A DNA stretch of 64,000 nt from NCBI GenBank assembly GCA_002440665.1, contig DJUX01000014.1, forward strand, positions 35,169-99,168, given 5' to 3'. Below the pieces are notes generated by a model. The model was not told the DNA's origin. It made no database searches and was given only the letters and a program-made list of their open reading frames with translations. The position numbers and the translations under genes were made by a program. The DNA is from Dechloromonas sp. UBA6271. Lineage in GTDB: Bacteria; Pseudomonadota; Gammaproteobacteria; Burkholderiales; Rhodocyclaceae. This document shows, piece by piece, positions 50,929-59,602 of this stretch. Each line of letters starts with the position of its first letter. The stretch's first letter is position 1.

Positions 50929-52584
50929 TGCAGGCGATTCCAGACGGACCGGCATCAACCCGCGCAGCGCATTGCCGAGCCAGAAATGCTGCTGCAAATC
51001 CTCGGGCAACAGCACCGCTTCGCGGGCCCGGCCGCCGGCCAGCAATTCGGCGCGCAACACCCCTGGCAAGGCGCCGCTGCTCAACGGCGGCGTCAACAAG
51101 CGGCCATCGCGTTCGACGAAAACGTTGCTGCGTGCCCCCTCGGCGACCTCCCCACGCTCGTTGAGGAATAGCACGTCGAATACCGGCGAATCGGCTTCCA
51201 GGGCACGCAAGGCTTCGTCGTAAAGCGGCCGCGCGGTGGTCTTGTGGCGCCGCAACGGGTCAGCCGAGTCGATCGTTGCAGTCGCCAGGCGCGCCAGACG
51301 GGGGAACGCCGGCTCGTCGCCCAGCGGAAAAGCCTGAACATCGATCTCGCCCGCCTTGCCGAGGGTCAGGCGCACCCGCCAGGTGCCGCTGGCAGGTATG
51401 CCGTCCAGACGTTGCCGTAACAGCGCTTCGTCGCACACGAACCCGAACCACGCCGCCGAGTTGCGCAGCCGCGCCAGGTGCCCGCTCAAGCGCGGATAAT
51501 TCCCCGCCTCGCGGCGCAAGGTTTCGATCAGCATCAATCCGGGATCACAGTCGCGCAGGAAGCCGGCCTTCAGCAGGCATTCCTGCCACTCGGACGCTGC
51601 CGTGGAATCGGCCACGATGCCGCTGCCGATGCCCATCCGGCCGGTCCGGTCAGGCGCCAGCTCCAGCGTGCGGATGGCGACATTCAGACGGAAGTCGCCG
51701 CCCGGCGCGATCCAGCCGAAGGCCCCGGTGTAAAAGCCGCGCGGCTGGTCTTCAAGTTCCGCGATGATCTGCATGGCGCGGATTTTTGGCGCCCCGGTGA
51801 TCGAACCACAGGGAAAGAGGGCTAACAAAATGTCACCGAGCGAGACCCCGGGCACATGCGCCGACACTTGCGACACCATCTGCCAGACGGTCGGATAATC
51901 CTCGACCGCGAACAACTCCTCGACCTGTACGCTGCCGCTCGCCGCCACGCGTCCTAGATCGTTGCGCAGAAGGTCCACGATCATCAGGTTCTCGGCCCGG
52001 TCCTTGAGCGATGCCTGCAAGCGCTCGGCCGGCTGCTCGCGAGCCAGCGTTCCCTTCATCGGCCGGGTGAGCACGCGCTCGCCGTTCTTTTCCAGAAACA
52101 GCTCGGGGGAAAGCGAGACGATGCCACCCTTGTCGTCGCCGAGAAAGCCGCCATAGCGGACCGGCTGCCGGGCGCGCAGCTCGGCATACAGGGCCGCCGG
52201 ATGGCCGAACCACTCAAAATTCAGCGGGAAAGTGAAGTTGACCTGATAACAGTCGCCGGCCGAAATGTAGTCACGGATGCGGTCGACCGCAGCAGCATGC
52301 CGTTTTTCATCGATGCCCGCGGCCAGCCCGCCTACCCCTGCCGGTTGTCCCGCGTCCTGCGCGGCCAGCCATTCCTCGGCTTCCGTGACATCCATGGCGA
52401 TTCGCTGCCGGAAACGCCAGAAGCGGGCGAGCGGCCGGTCGGTCGGCGGCGACCAGTTGGCCGGCGCTGTTGCCGGCTCGAGCAGATAGCCCAACTCGAA
52501 GTCGAGCGCCGCGACGCTCCACAGGCCGTCTTCCGCAATTGCCGTCAGCGCGGCGCGCAGGCTGGCAAGATCGACGACCGCCAA
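50923..52584 (-). CDS. pabB: Aminodeoxychorismate synthase component I fused to aminodeoxychorismate lyase
   Basis: Bifunctional folate enzyme: the PabB part makes aminodeoxychorismate, and the C-terminal PLP lyase part (PabC-like) releases p-aminobenzoate. The chorismate domain has RPMKGTLAR, LIVDLLRND-type MIVDLLRNDLGRVA and CGSITGAPKIRAM; the lyase part has LRRHKTTARPLYDEA with the PLP lysine and GARSNVFVERDG. 553 residues from TTG 52584. Coding-like residues (AFFEDRRAPQGEP) continue upstream to about 52660 without any ATG, GTG or TTG, so the true start is unresolved and may be unusual. Confidence 0.88.
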   Translation of the reverse strand: MAVVDLASLRAALTAIAEDGLWSVAALDFELGYLLEPATAPANWSPPTDRPLARFWRFRQRIAMDVTEAEEWLAAQDAGQPAGVGGLAAGIDEKRHAAAVDRIRDYISAGDCYQVNFTFPLNFEWFGHPAALYAELRARQPVRYGGFLGDDKGGIVSLSPELFLEKNGERVLTRPMKGTLAREQPAERLQASLKDRAENLMIVDLLRNDLGRVAASGSVQVEELFAVEDYPTVWQMVSQVSAHVPGVSLGDILLALFPCGSITGAPKIRAMQIIAELEDQPRGFYTGAFGWIAPGGDFRLNVAIRTLELAPDRTGRMGIGSGIVADSTAASEWQECLLKAGFLRDCDPGLMLIETLRREAGNYPRLSGHLARLRNSAAWFGFVCDEALLRQRLDGIPASGTWRVRLTLGKAGEIDVQAFPLGDEPAFPRLARLATATIDSADPLRRHKTTARPLYDEALRALEADSPVFDVLFLNERGEVAEGARSNVFVERDGRLLTPPLSSGALPGVLRAELLAGGRAREAVLLPEDLQQHFWLGNALRGLMPVRLESPAA

Positions 52585-52670
52585 GCAATCGACCAGCCCG
52601 GCAAAACGCCAAGCGGCGGGTTCGCCCTGCGGCGCCCGCCGATCTTCAAAAAATGCGTGGAACGCAGCGC

Positions 52671-52898
52671 TTATTTGCGCTTCAGGTAAAACTCGAAGAC
52701 GCGGTTCACTTCCTTCTGCTCGACCAGTTCATTGCCGGTCTGTTTGGCAAAAGCGGGGAAATCCTTGAGTGAACCGGGATCGGTCGCCTGCACCCGCAGC
52801 ACCTTGCCGGTTTCCATTTCGGCCAGCGCCTTCTTGGTGCGCAGAATGGGCAGCGGGCAGTTGAGCCCCTTTACATCGAGGTCGCGATCAAATTCCAT
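52671..52898 (-). CDS. tusA: TusA/SirA-family sulfur carrier protein
   Basis: Small sulfur-transfer protein. The active cysteine sits in the C-P-L-P motif of LDVKGLNCPLPILRTKKAL, with the family's two-layer fold completing 75 residues. It may relay sulfur for tRNA thiolation, cofactor synthesis or sulfur oxidation; soxYZ and moaC lie 2-3 kb away, so the partner is not clear. Its 3' end abuts or overlaps the pabB 5' region. Confidence 0.88.
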   Translation of the reverse strand: MEFDRDLDVKGLNCPLPILRTKKALAEMETGKVLRVQATDPGSLKDFPAFAKQTGNELVEQKEVNRVFEFYLKRK

Positions 52899-52935
52899 GG
52901 TCTGTTAGCCAATATGAGAACAGCCGATTTTACCC

Positions 52936-54384
52936 CTAATTCTGCCGCTCCTTCATTTCCTCGAGCTGGCGCTTTTTCATTTCGCGCAGACGCCCGTCGA
53001 TCACCGACATCTCGTAGAAATTGGCGTCACCCGCCTGCTGCGCGAACTGCAGTTGCTCGATTGCCCCCGCCGTCTGTCCCTTAAGCACGGACATCTCGGC
53101 CAGCGCCAGATGCTGCTGCGAACGGCGGCCGAGACCGGCATACGACTCGGCGCGCATCTTGTAGAAACGCGCATCCTGCGGATAGTTGCGCAGCTGTTCG
53201 TCGGCAAACTTCAGCGCCTCGGAGAATTTTTTCCCGCCGATCAGGGCGCTGCCATAACCATAAAGCAACGCCAGATTGAGCGGATAACGCACCATCGCCT
53301 CGCGATAAAGCAGCAGCCCGGCCTCCCTTTCGCCCTGGGCGATTTTCACCTCGGCGAGCAGCCGGTCGACCATCGCCGCCGACATCTTCAGCTTGCGCAC
53401 TGCCTGCAATTCCTTCTCCGCCGCCGCCCAGTCGCCCTTGCGCGCCAGAGCCACAGCCAGCCCATAGCGCGTGGCGGCCTCAGAAGAATATTTCCTGTCG
53501 CGCAACAGCGCCTCGAAATCCCTGACCGCATCAATCGGGCGCCCCTGCAAGGCGCGAACCCGGGCGCGCACCAACAGGAAATCCGCGCTGTCGGCCACCT
53601 GGCGGTAAGCCACTGGCTGCTCGCGGTTCTGCATGTCGGACAGGCGCTCGCCGGTCAGCGGGTGGGTCCGCAGGTAGGCCGTCGCGTTGTTCTCGTAGAG
53701 CCGCGTCGACTGTTGCAGACGCTCGAAGAAACCCGACATGCCGCGCACGTCGTACCCCGCTTTCTGCAGGGTGTCGAAGCCGAGGCGGTCGGACTCGCGC
53801 TCGAAGTCCCGGGAAAACGCCAGTTGGGCAGAAATCGCCCCGGCCTGCGTGGCGGTGATCGCCGCCCCGGCCGCCTGCGGGTTGGAACGAGCCGCCAGCA
53901 GCGCCAGGCCCATGGCGAGCATCGACGCCATCGACAGCTTCTTCGACTGAAAGACCTGGCGCGCGATGTGCCGTTGCGTCACATGGGAAATTTCGTGCGC
54001 CAACACCCCGGCCAGTTCCGATTCCGTCTGCGCCGAGAGGATCAGCCCGGTATGCACGCCGATGAACCCGCCGGGCATCGCAAAGGCGTTGATGCTGGGA
54101 TCGTCGATCGCGAAGAACTGGAAGCCCATGCCCGGATCGTCGCTGGCCGCAACCAGACGGCCGCCCAGCTGATTCAGATAGTTCTCTATATCCGGATCGT
54201 CGAGATACGACGGCTCGCGCCAGCGAATCTCGTTCATGATCTGCTGGCCGATTTTCTTTTCCAACGCGAGCGACAACTCGTTGCTCGCCGCATCCCCCAG
54301 TTCGGGCAGGTCGGCGGCGCGTAACGGCTGAGCCATCAAGGCACAGGCCAGGACGCCGGCGAAGAAACGTTGGGCTACACGCAT
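52936..54384 (-). CDS. bepA: Periplasmic M48 metalloprotease/chaperone, BepA-like
   Basis: Outer-membrane quality-control protease that assists or degrades stalled LptD and similar proteins. A signal peptide (MRVAQRFFAGVLACALMAQP) precedes the M48 domain with H130-E-I-S-H134 and the downstream zinc ligand in DFERESDRLGF. The C-terminal half carries TPR repeats (RYGLAVALARKGDWAAAEKE and later). 482 residues from ATG 54384. Start is divergent from moaC. Confidence 0.93.
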   Translation of the reverse strand: MRVAQRFFAGVLACALMAQPLRAADLPELGDAASNELSLALEKKIGQQIMNEIRWREPSYLDDPDIENYLNQLGGRLVAASDDPGMGFQFFAIDDPSINAFAMPGGFIGVHTGLILSAQTESELAGVLAHEISHVTQRHIARQVFQSKKLSMASMLAMGLALLAARSNPQAAGAAITATQAGAISAQLAFSRDFERESDRLGFDTLQKAGYDVRGMSGFFERLQQSTRLYENNATAYLRTHPLTGERLSDMQNREQPVAYRQVADSADFLLVRARVRALQGRPIDAVRDFEALLRDRKYSSEAATRYGLAVALARKGDWAAAEKELQAVRKLKMSAAMVDRLLAEVKIAQGEREAGLLLYREAMVRYPLNLALLYGYGSALIGGKKFSEALKFADEQLRNYPQDARFYKMRAESYAGLGRRSQQHLALAEMSVLKGQTAGAIEQLQFAQQAGDANFYEMSVIDGRLREMKKRQLEEMKERQN

Positions 54385-54449
54385 GGTGATATGATACCGC
54401 AGGCCACTGCCCCACCCACCGCAAGGGGCGTAACCAAGCGTAACGAATC

Positions 54450-54932
54450 GTGACAGATCAAACACTTACCCATTTCGACACCACCGGCCAGGCCCATATG
54501 GTCGACGTCGGCAGCAAGGCTGAAACTGCCCGCGTTGCCCGTGCTGCCGGCAGCATTTTCATGAAGCCGGAGACCTTGGCGCTGATCCGCTCGGGCTCGG
54601 CAAAAAAAGGGGACGTTCTGGGCATCGCCCGCATCGCCGCCATCCAGGCCTCGAAGCGGACCGGCGACCTGATCCCGCTCTGTCACCCGATCGCGCTGAC
54701 TCGCGTCACCGCAGATTTCGCAATCGATGCCGAACGCAATGCGGTGCACTGCCAAGTCACCGCCGAATGCTTTGGGCGTACCGGCGTCGAGATGGAGGCG
54801 CTGACCGCAACCTCGGTTGGCCTGCTGACCATTTACGACATGTGCAAGGCGGTCGACCGCGGCATGCGCATCGATAACCTCCGCCTGCTCGAAAAATCTG
54901 GCGGCAAATCGGGCCACTGGGTGGCCGGATAA
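54450..54932 (+). CDS. moaC: Cyclic pyranopterin monophosphate synthase
   Basis: Second step of molybdenum cofactor synthesis. THFDTTGQAHMVDVGSKA, the active loop ALIRSGSAKKGDVLG and DLIPLCHPIALTRV are diagnostic. 160 residues from GTG 54450. It fits with the TorD-like chaperone in the window, which serves molybdoenzymes. Confidence 0.97.
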   Translation: MTDQTLTHFDTTGQAHMVDVGSKAETARVARAAGSIFMKPETLALIRSGSAKKGDVLGIARIAAIQASKRTGDLIPLCHPIALTRVTADFAIDAERNAVHCQVTAECFGRTGVEMEALTATSVGLLTIYDMCKAVDRGMRIDNLRLLEKSGGKSGHWVAG

Positions 54933-54961
54933 ACCAGTCCAACCTGCAACACCGAAAAAAT

Positions 54962-55435
54962 ATGAATGAATTACGTCGCAAACTGCTGAAAGGCGGCAGT
55001 GCCGCCGCCCTGCTCGCGCCGTGGATCGGCACCGGCCTGCTGTTGCCGGGAAGGGTCCTTGCCGCCGAGTGGAACAAGACCGCTTTCACCGCCCTCAACG
55101 TCGGCGAAGCACTCAAGGCCTGGGGCGCTGCGAATGCCGCCGAATCGCGCGACATAGTCATCATCGCGCCGGAAATTGCTGAGAACGGCGCCAAGGTGGA
55201 AATCGATGTCACCTGCCAGGTTCCGGCCACGCGCAGCATCGCCGTCTTTGCCGACCGGAATCCGATGCCGCTTTGTGCCGCCATCGACTTCTCCGGCGGC
55301 GCCCTGCCCTATTGCCGGGTTCAGATCAAACTCGCCGAATCGACGCGCGTCAGGGCAGTGATCAAGGGGGCGGACGGCAAGACCTACGTGGCATTCCGCG
55401 AAATCAAGGTCACCCTCGGCGGGTGCGGAGGATAA
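54962..55435 (+). CDS. soxY: Thiosulfate-oxidation carrier protein SoxY
   Basis: Periplasmic carrier that bears sulfur intermediates on a C-terminal cysteine. The N terminus RRKLLKGGSAAALLAPW is a twin-arginine signal. The C terminus ends VTLGGCGG, the GGCGG swinging arm. 157 residues. Paired with soxZ with a 2-nt gap; no soxA, soxB, soxX or soxCD lies in this window, so the rest of the pathway, if present, is elsewhere. Confidence 0.95.
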   Translation: MNELRRKLLKGGSAAALLAPWIGTGLLLPGRVLAAEWNKTAFTALNVGEALKAWGAANAAESRDIVIIAPEIAENGAKVEIDVTCQVPATRSIAVFADRNPMPLCAAIDFSGGALPYCRVQIKLAESTRVRAVIKGADGKTYVAFREIKVTLGGCGG

Positions 55436-55437
55436 AC

Positions 55438-55749
55438 ATGGCCGACACGATCAAGATCCGCGCCCAGCTTCAGGGCGAAATTGCCGATATCCGCGTCCTG
55501 ATGCAGCATCCGATGGAAACCGGGCAGCGCAAGGATGAAAAGGGGGAGACCCTGCCGGCCAACTTCATCCAGACCTTTTCCATTCTCCATAACGGAAAAC
55601 CACTGATCGACGGCCAATTGAACACTTCAGTTTCAAAGAACCCGCTGTTCGCCTTCAAGGCCAAGGGTATCAGGCCGGGTGACAAACTAACGGTGGCGTG
55701 GAAGGACAATCTGGGCGACAAGCGCCAGGATGAATTGACCATCGTGTAA
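55438..55749 (+). CDS. soxZ: Thiosulfate-oxidation carrier partner SoxZ
   Basis: Forms the SoxYZ heterodimer, travelling to the periplasm with SoxY through the Tat pathway. IKIRAQLQGEIADIRVLMQHPMETGQRKD and NGKPLIDGQLNTSVSKNP are split over the typical beta-sandwich. 103 residues, no signal peptide. GGAGG before ATG 55438 selects this start. A strong terminator follows. Confidence 0.95.
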   Translation: MADTIKIRAQLQGEIADIRVLMQHPMETGQRKDEKGETLPANFIQTFSILHNGKPLIDGQLNTSVSKNPLFAFKAKGIRPGDKLTVAWKDNLGDKRQDELTIV

Positions 55750-55755
55750 ACAAAA

Positions 55756-55783
55756 AAAGCCCGTCTGATGCCAGACGGGCTTT
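55756..55783. terminator. Terminator after soxZ
   Basis: A perfect 12-bp stem AAAGCCCGTCTG with CAGACGGGCTTT has an ATGC loop. An A-run on the other side lets it also serve the convergent csp gene. Confidence 0.9.
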
Positions 55784-55804
55784 AACGCATTGCTTATCCG
55801 TCGC

Positions 55805-56008
55805 TCAGGTGCTCTGGATGTTGGACGCCTGCTTGCCCTTGGGGCCTTGCACGACATCGAAGGAAACTTTTTGACCTTCCTTCAGAGTCTTGAAACCATT
55901 CATGTTGATGGCGGAAAAGTGTGCGAAAAGATCTTCGCTGCCATCATCAGGAGTGATAAAGCCAAAACCCTTGGAATCATTGAACCACTTGACAGTACCG
56001 ATTGCCAT
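55805..56008 (-). CDS. Cold-shock domain protein
   Basis: Nucleic-acid-binding beta-barrel of 67 residues. GTVKWFNDSKGFGFITPDDG contains RNP1 (KGFGFI) and LFAHFS gives RNP2-like aromatic contacts. It should be an RNA chaperone, either cold-induced or constitutive. The promoter at 56126-56154 implies a leader of about 110 nt, typical of cspA-like mRNAs. Confidence 0.95.
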   Translation of the reverse strand: MAIGTVKWFNDSKGFGFITPDDGSEDLFAHFSAINMNGFKTLKEGQKVSFDVVQGPKGKQASNIQST

Positions 56009-56125
56009 GTTTGCTACTTTCTTACAAAAAACTAGAAATTTGCGGGTCTCCCCGACTCCCTGTCCGAGCTCAACGCCTTGGTGCGCATGGCAGCCTTGAT
56101 GCGACGTGAATTCAAACACAAGCGC

Positions 56126-56154
56126 TTTCTACCCCCGCCGTGGAATCGCGTCAA
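56126..56154 (-). promoter_or_regulatory. Candidate promoter of the cold-shock gene
   Basis: On the minus strand TTGACG (56154-56149) and TAGAAA (56131-56126) are 17 bp apart. Transcription would start near 56119, giving a long 5' leader. Confidence 0.55.
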
Positions 56155-56231
56155 CAAGTTTCAATGACGCAGCGCAGCATATGCCGCGTGAAAAACTGCA
56201 CTTTCCGGGGGTTTTTGGTGTCAAGCGGTAG

Positions 56232-56259
56232 TTGCACAATGAAATGGACTGTATAGAAT
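56232..56259 (+). promoter_or_regulatory. Candidate clpS-clpA promoter very close to the start codon
   Basis: TTGCAC (56232-56237) and TAGAAT (56254-56259) are 16 bp apart. The -10 ends 7 nt before the clpS ATG, so the transcript would be leaderless or nearly so. Confidence 0.45.
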
Positions 56260-56266
56260 CTGTCTC

Positions 56267-56575
56267 ATGGCTACGAAATCCCAGGAAGGGAGTCTGCTGG
56301 AAGCACAACGTGCCAAGGCGACGCCTCCAAAGATGTACAAGGTGCTGCTGCTGAACGACGATTACACGCCAATGGAATTTGTAATCGCCGTACTCCAGCG
56401 TTTTTTTGCCATGGATACTGAACAAGCGACGCGAATCATGCTCAAAGTTCACAACGAAGGTCGCGGTGTTTGCGGGGTTTTCCCGCGGGACATCGCTGCG
56501 ACCAAGGTTGAACAGGTCAGCGCATTCGCTCGCCAACACCAGCATCCACTCGCGTGCGTCATGGAGGAAAACTGA
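56267..56575 (+). CDS. clpS: ClpA adaptor protein ClpS
   Basis: Adaptor that delivers N-end-rule substrates to ClpAP. KVLLLNDDYTPMEFVIAVLQ and MLKVHNEGRGVCGVFPRD are the family core. 102 residues. No ribosome site precedes the ATG. The stop overlaps the clpA start (TGATG). Confidence 0.96.
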   Translation: MATKSQEGSLLEAQRAKATPPKMYKVLLLNDDYTPMEFVIAVLQRFFAMDTEQATRIMLKVHNEGRGVCGVFPRDIAATKVEQVSAFARQHQHPLACVMEEN

Positions 56576-58833
56576 TGATTGCCCAGGAACTCGAAGTTAG
56601 TCTGCACATGGCTTTTGTCGAAGCTAGACAGAAGCGCCACGAGTTCATCACGGTGGAGCATCTGCTCCTGGCGTTGATCGACAACCCGTCGGCAGCGGAT
56701 GCCTTGCGCGCCTGCGGCGGCAAGCCTGATGCACTGCGCAAGGACTTGACCAATTTCATCAACGAGCACACGCCCATCGTTTCGGGCGAGGATGACATCG
56801 ATACCCAGCCAACGCTCGGTTTCCAGCGCGTCATCCAGCGCGCCATCCTGCACGTCCAGTCTTCCGGCAAGAAGGAAGTCAATGGCGCCAACGTGCTGGT
56901 CGCCATCTATGGCGAGAAGGACTCGCACGCGGTCTACTTCCTGCAGAAACAGGGAATCACCCGTCTGGATGTCGTGAATTACATCTCGCACGGCATCAGC
57001 AAGGTGCCGCAGCCGAAGACGCCGACCGAGGGCGAAGTGGAAACCGAGGGCGAACGCGAGCAGGCCGGGCCGCTGGAGCAGTACACGATCAACCTCAACG
57101 CACTGGCGCTGCAAGGCAAGATCGATCCGCTGATCGGCCGCGACAAGGAACTGGAGCGCGTCATCCAGACCCTGTGCCGCCGGCGCAAGAACAACCCGCT
57201 GCTGGTTGGCGAAGCCGGGGTCGGCAAGACGGCCATTGCCGAAGGCCTGGCCCGGCGGATTGTTGAAGGCGACGTCCCGGAGATTCTCGCCAAGGCCAAC
57301 GTCTACTCGCTGGACATGGGATCCCTGCTCGCCGGCACCAAGTACCGCGGCGACTTCGAACAGCGCCTGAAAGGGGTCATCAAGCAGTTGGGCGACAACC
57401 CCAACGCCATCCTGTTCATCGACGAGATCCACACTCTGATCGGCGCCGGCTCCGCTTCCGGCGGCACGCTCGACGCCTCCAACCTGCTCAAGCCAGCCCT
57501 TTCGTCCGGCCAGCTGAAGTGTATCGGCGCCACCACCTACACTGAATTCCGCGGCATTTTCGAGAAGGACAGTGCGCTCTCCCGGCGCTTCCAGAAGATC
57601 GACGTCAATGAACCCTCGGTCGCCGAAACCGTGGAAATCCTCAAGGGACTGAAAAGCCGCTTCGAAGCGCACCACGGCATCAAGTACTCGGCCACGGCGA
57701 TTTCGTCGGCGGCCGAGCTCGCAGCCCGCTACATCACCGACCGCCATCTGCCGGACAAGGCGATCGACGTCATCGACGAGGCCGGTGCCGCGCAGCGCAT
57801 CCTACCCAAGTCGAAGCAGAAGAAGGTCATCAACAAGACCGACATCGAGGAAGTCATCGCCAAAATCGCCCGCATCCCGTCGCAGCATGTGTCGCTGGAC
57901 GACCGCGGCGCCCTGAAGAACCTCGACCGCGATCTGAAGGCAGTCGTCTTTGGCCAGGACAAGGCGATCGACGCGCTGGCCAGGGCAATCAAGATGGCGC
58001 GTTCCGGCCTCGGCAACCCGGGCAAGCCGATCGGCTCCTTCCTGTTCAGTGGCCCGACCGGCGTCGGCAAGACCGAAGTCGCCAAGCAGCTGGCCTACGC
58101 CCTCGGCATCGAATTGCAGCGGTTCGACATGTCGGAATACATGGAACGCCATGCGGTTTCCCGCCTGATCGGCGCCCCGCCGGGCTATGTCGGTTTCGAC
58201 CAGGGTGGCTTGCTGACCGAAGCGATCACCAAGAAGCCCTACACAGTCCTGCTGCTGGATGAGATCGAGAAGGCGCACCCGGACATCTTCAACATCCTGT
58301 TGCAGGTGATGGACCATGGCACGCTGACCGACAACAACGGGCGCAAGGCGGATTTCCGCAACGTGGTCATCATCATGACGACCAACGCCGGCGCCGCCGA
58401 CCTGCAGAAATCGAGCATGGGCTTCACCAGCTCGAAGCAGACCGGCGACGAGATGGCCGAGATCAAGCGGTTGTTCACGCCGGAATTTCGCAACCGGCTG
58501 GATGCGACCATCTCCTTCGCGCCGCTCGATCACGAAGTCATCCTGCGCGTCGTCGACAAGTTCCTGATGCAGCTCGAGGAACAGTTGCACGAGAAGAAGG
58601 TGGAAGCGCACTTCAGCGAGGCGGTCAAGGAAATGCTCGCCGAGAAGGGCTTCGACCCGCTGATGGGCGCCCGCCCGATGTCCCGCCTGATTCAGGACGT
58701 CATCCGCTCGGCGCTTGCCGACGAACTGCTGTTCGGCCGCCTGGCCAGCGGCGGGCATGTTACGGTCGACCTCGATAAAGAGGGCAAAATCAAGCTCGAT
58801 TTTGCGGAAGAAAAATCCGAAGCCGTCGTTTAA
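56575..58833 (+). CDS. clpA: ATP-dependent Clp protease ATP-binding subunit ClpA
   Basis: AAA+ unfoldase feeding ClpP. The N domain (MAFVEARQKRHEFITVEHLL) docks ClpS; two ATPase modules follow, with Walker A motifs GEAGVGKT and GPTGVGKT and Walker B FIDEIHTL and LLDEIEKAH. The C-terminal D2-small domain completes 752 residues. GGAGGAAAA upstream selects ATG 56575. Confidence 0.98.
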   Translation: MIAQELEVSLHMAFVEARQKRHEFITVEHLLLALIDNPSAADALRACGGKPDALRKDLTNFINEHTPIVSGEDDIDTQPTLGFQRVIQRAILHVQSSGKKEVNGANVLVAIYGEKDSHAVYFLQKQGITRLDVVNYISHGISKVPQPKTPTEGEVETEGEREQAGPLEQYTINLNALALQGKIDPLIGRDKELERVIQTLCRRRKNNPLLVGEAGVGKTAIAEGLARRIVEGDVPEILAKANVYSLDMGSLLAGTKYRGDFEQRLKGVIKQLGDNPNAILFIDEIHTLIGAGSASGGTLDASNLLKPALSSGQLKCIGATTYTEFRGIFEKDSALSRRFQKIDVNEPSVAETVEILKGLKSRFEAHHGIKYSATAISSAAELAARYITDRHLPDKAIDVIDEAGAAQRILPKSKQKKVINKTDIEEVIAKIARIPSQHVSLDDRGALKNLDRDLKAVVFGQDKAIDALARAIKMARSGLGNPGKPIGSFLFSGPTGVGKTEVAKQLAYALGIELQRFDMSEYMERHAVSRLIGAPPGYVGFDQGGLLTEAITKKPYTVLLLDEIEKAHPDIFNILLQVMDHGTLTDNNGRKADFRNVVIIMTTNAGAADLQKSSMGFTSSKQTGDEMAEIKRLFTPEFRNRLDATISFAPLDHEVILRVVDKFLMQLEEQLHEKKVEAHFSEAVKEMLAEKGFDPLMGARPMSRLIQDVIRSALADELLFGRLASGGHVTVDLDKEGKIKLDFAEEKSEAVV

Positions 58834-58853
58834 ACTTCATTCCACATTCCAAC

Positions 58854-58879
58854 AAGCCATGCGATGCATGGCTTTTTTT
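58854..58879 (+). terminator. Terminator after clpA
   Basis: AAGCCATGC (58854-58862) pairs perfectly with GCATGGCTT (58866-58874) around GAT, followed by TTTTT. Confidence 0.9.
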
Positions 58880-58896
58880 CTGCCAGGGAGCCCTCA

Positions 58897-59388
58897 ATGA
58901 CCTTCAAAACCCCCGACCTTTGCGATGAATTCGAAGCCGAACTCGGCAAGACCGTGCGCGTCGTCGCCCCGATGTTCCAGCGCTACGGCGGCCGCAGCAG
59001 CTTTTCCGGCGAGATCGTCACCCTGAAGATTTTCGAGGACAACTCGCTGGTCCGTGAAGCCTTCGGCGAAAACGGAAAGGGCAAGGTGCTGGTCATCGAT
59101 GGTGGCGGTTCGCTGCGCTGCGCGCTGGTCGGCGACCAGCTGGCCATCCTGGCCCGGAAAAACGGCTGGGAAGGCGTCGTCGTCTATGGCTGCATCCGCG
59201 ATTCCGGCGATATCAACGGCATCGACATCGGCGTCCGCGCGCTGAACACACATCCGCAGAAAAGCATCAAGAAGGGTGTCGGCGACCGCAACATCGCCGT
59301 CACTTTCGGTGGCGTCACCTTCAATCCGGGCGAATATGTTTATGCAGATGAGGATGGGGTGCTGGTCAGCAGCAAGACTTTGTGCTGA
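58897..59388 (+). CDS. rraA: RraA-like protein
   Basis: In E. coli RraA inhibits RNase E; many homologues are instead 4-hydroxy-4-methyl-2-oxoglutarate or oxaloacetate lyases. TPDLCDEFEAELGKTVRVV and VIDGGGSLRCALVGDQLA are family hallmarks, and YGCIRDSGDING supplies the metal/substrate RD pair. 163 residues from ATG 58897, preceded by AGGGAG. Which of the two roles applies is not decided. Confidence 0.9.
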   Translation: MTFKTPDLCDEFEAELGKTVRVVAPMFQRYGGRSSFSGEIVTLKIFEDNSLVREAFGENGKGKVLVIDGGGSLRCALVGDQLAILARKNGWEGVVVYGCIRDSGDINGIDIGVRALNTHPQKSIKKGVGDRNIAVTFGGVTFNPGEYVYADEDGVLVSSKTLC

Positions 59389-59484
59389 CGCAGCGCGATT
59401 TCGTTTCACAAACGCAAATGGCGTTTTGCATCGTGAAAAATTGTTTTTAATACTTTGTTTTTAATTGATAAAATTTTGTCTTAT

Positions 59485-59498
59485 GTCTTATATAAGAC
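59485..59498. promoter_or_regulatory. Palindromic operator candidate upstream of aceA
   Basis: GTCTTATATAAGAC is a perfect 14-bp palindrome ending two bases before the aceA -35 box. A half-copy TTGTCTTAT lies just upstream. The position suits a transcription factor controlling isocitrate lyase; the factor is not identified. Confidence 0.55.
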
Positions 59499-59500
59499 TG

Positions 59501-59529
59501 TTGCTGCTGCGCAAAAATAGCTCTATACT
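59501..59529 (+). promoter_or_regulatory. aceA promoter
   Basis: TTGCTG (59501-59506) and TATACT (59524-59529) are exactly 17 bp apart, with AT-rich sequence upstream. The gap from the rraA stop to aceA is 214 bp and holds no gene. Confidence 0.65.
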
Positions 59530-59602
59530 TTTTCCATCGCTCAGGCAAAATAGTCTAGGCATAAAGTAGTAACTCCCAACCCTACCCTTTGAGGAATTCA
59601 CA

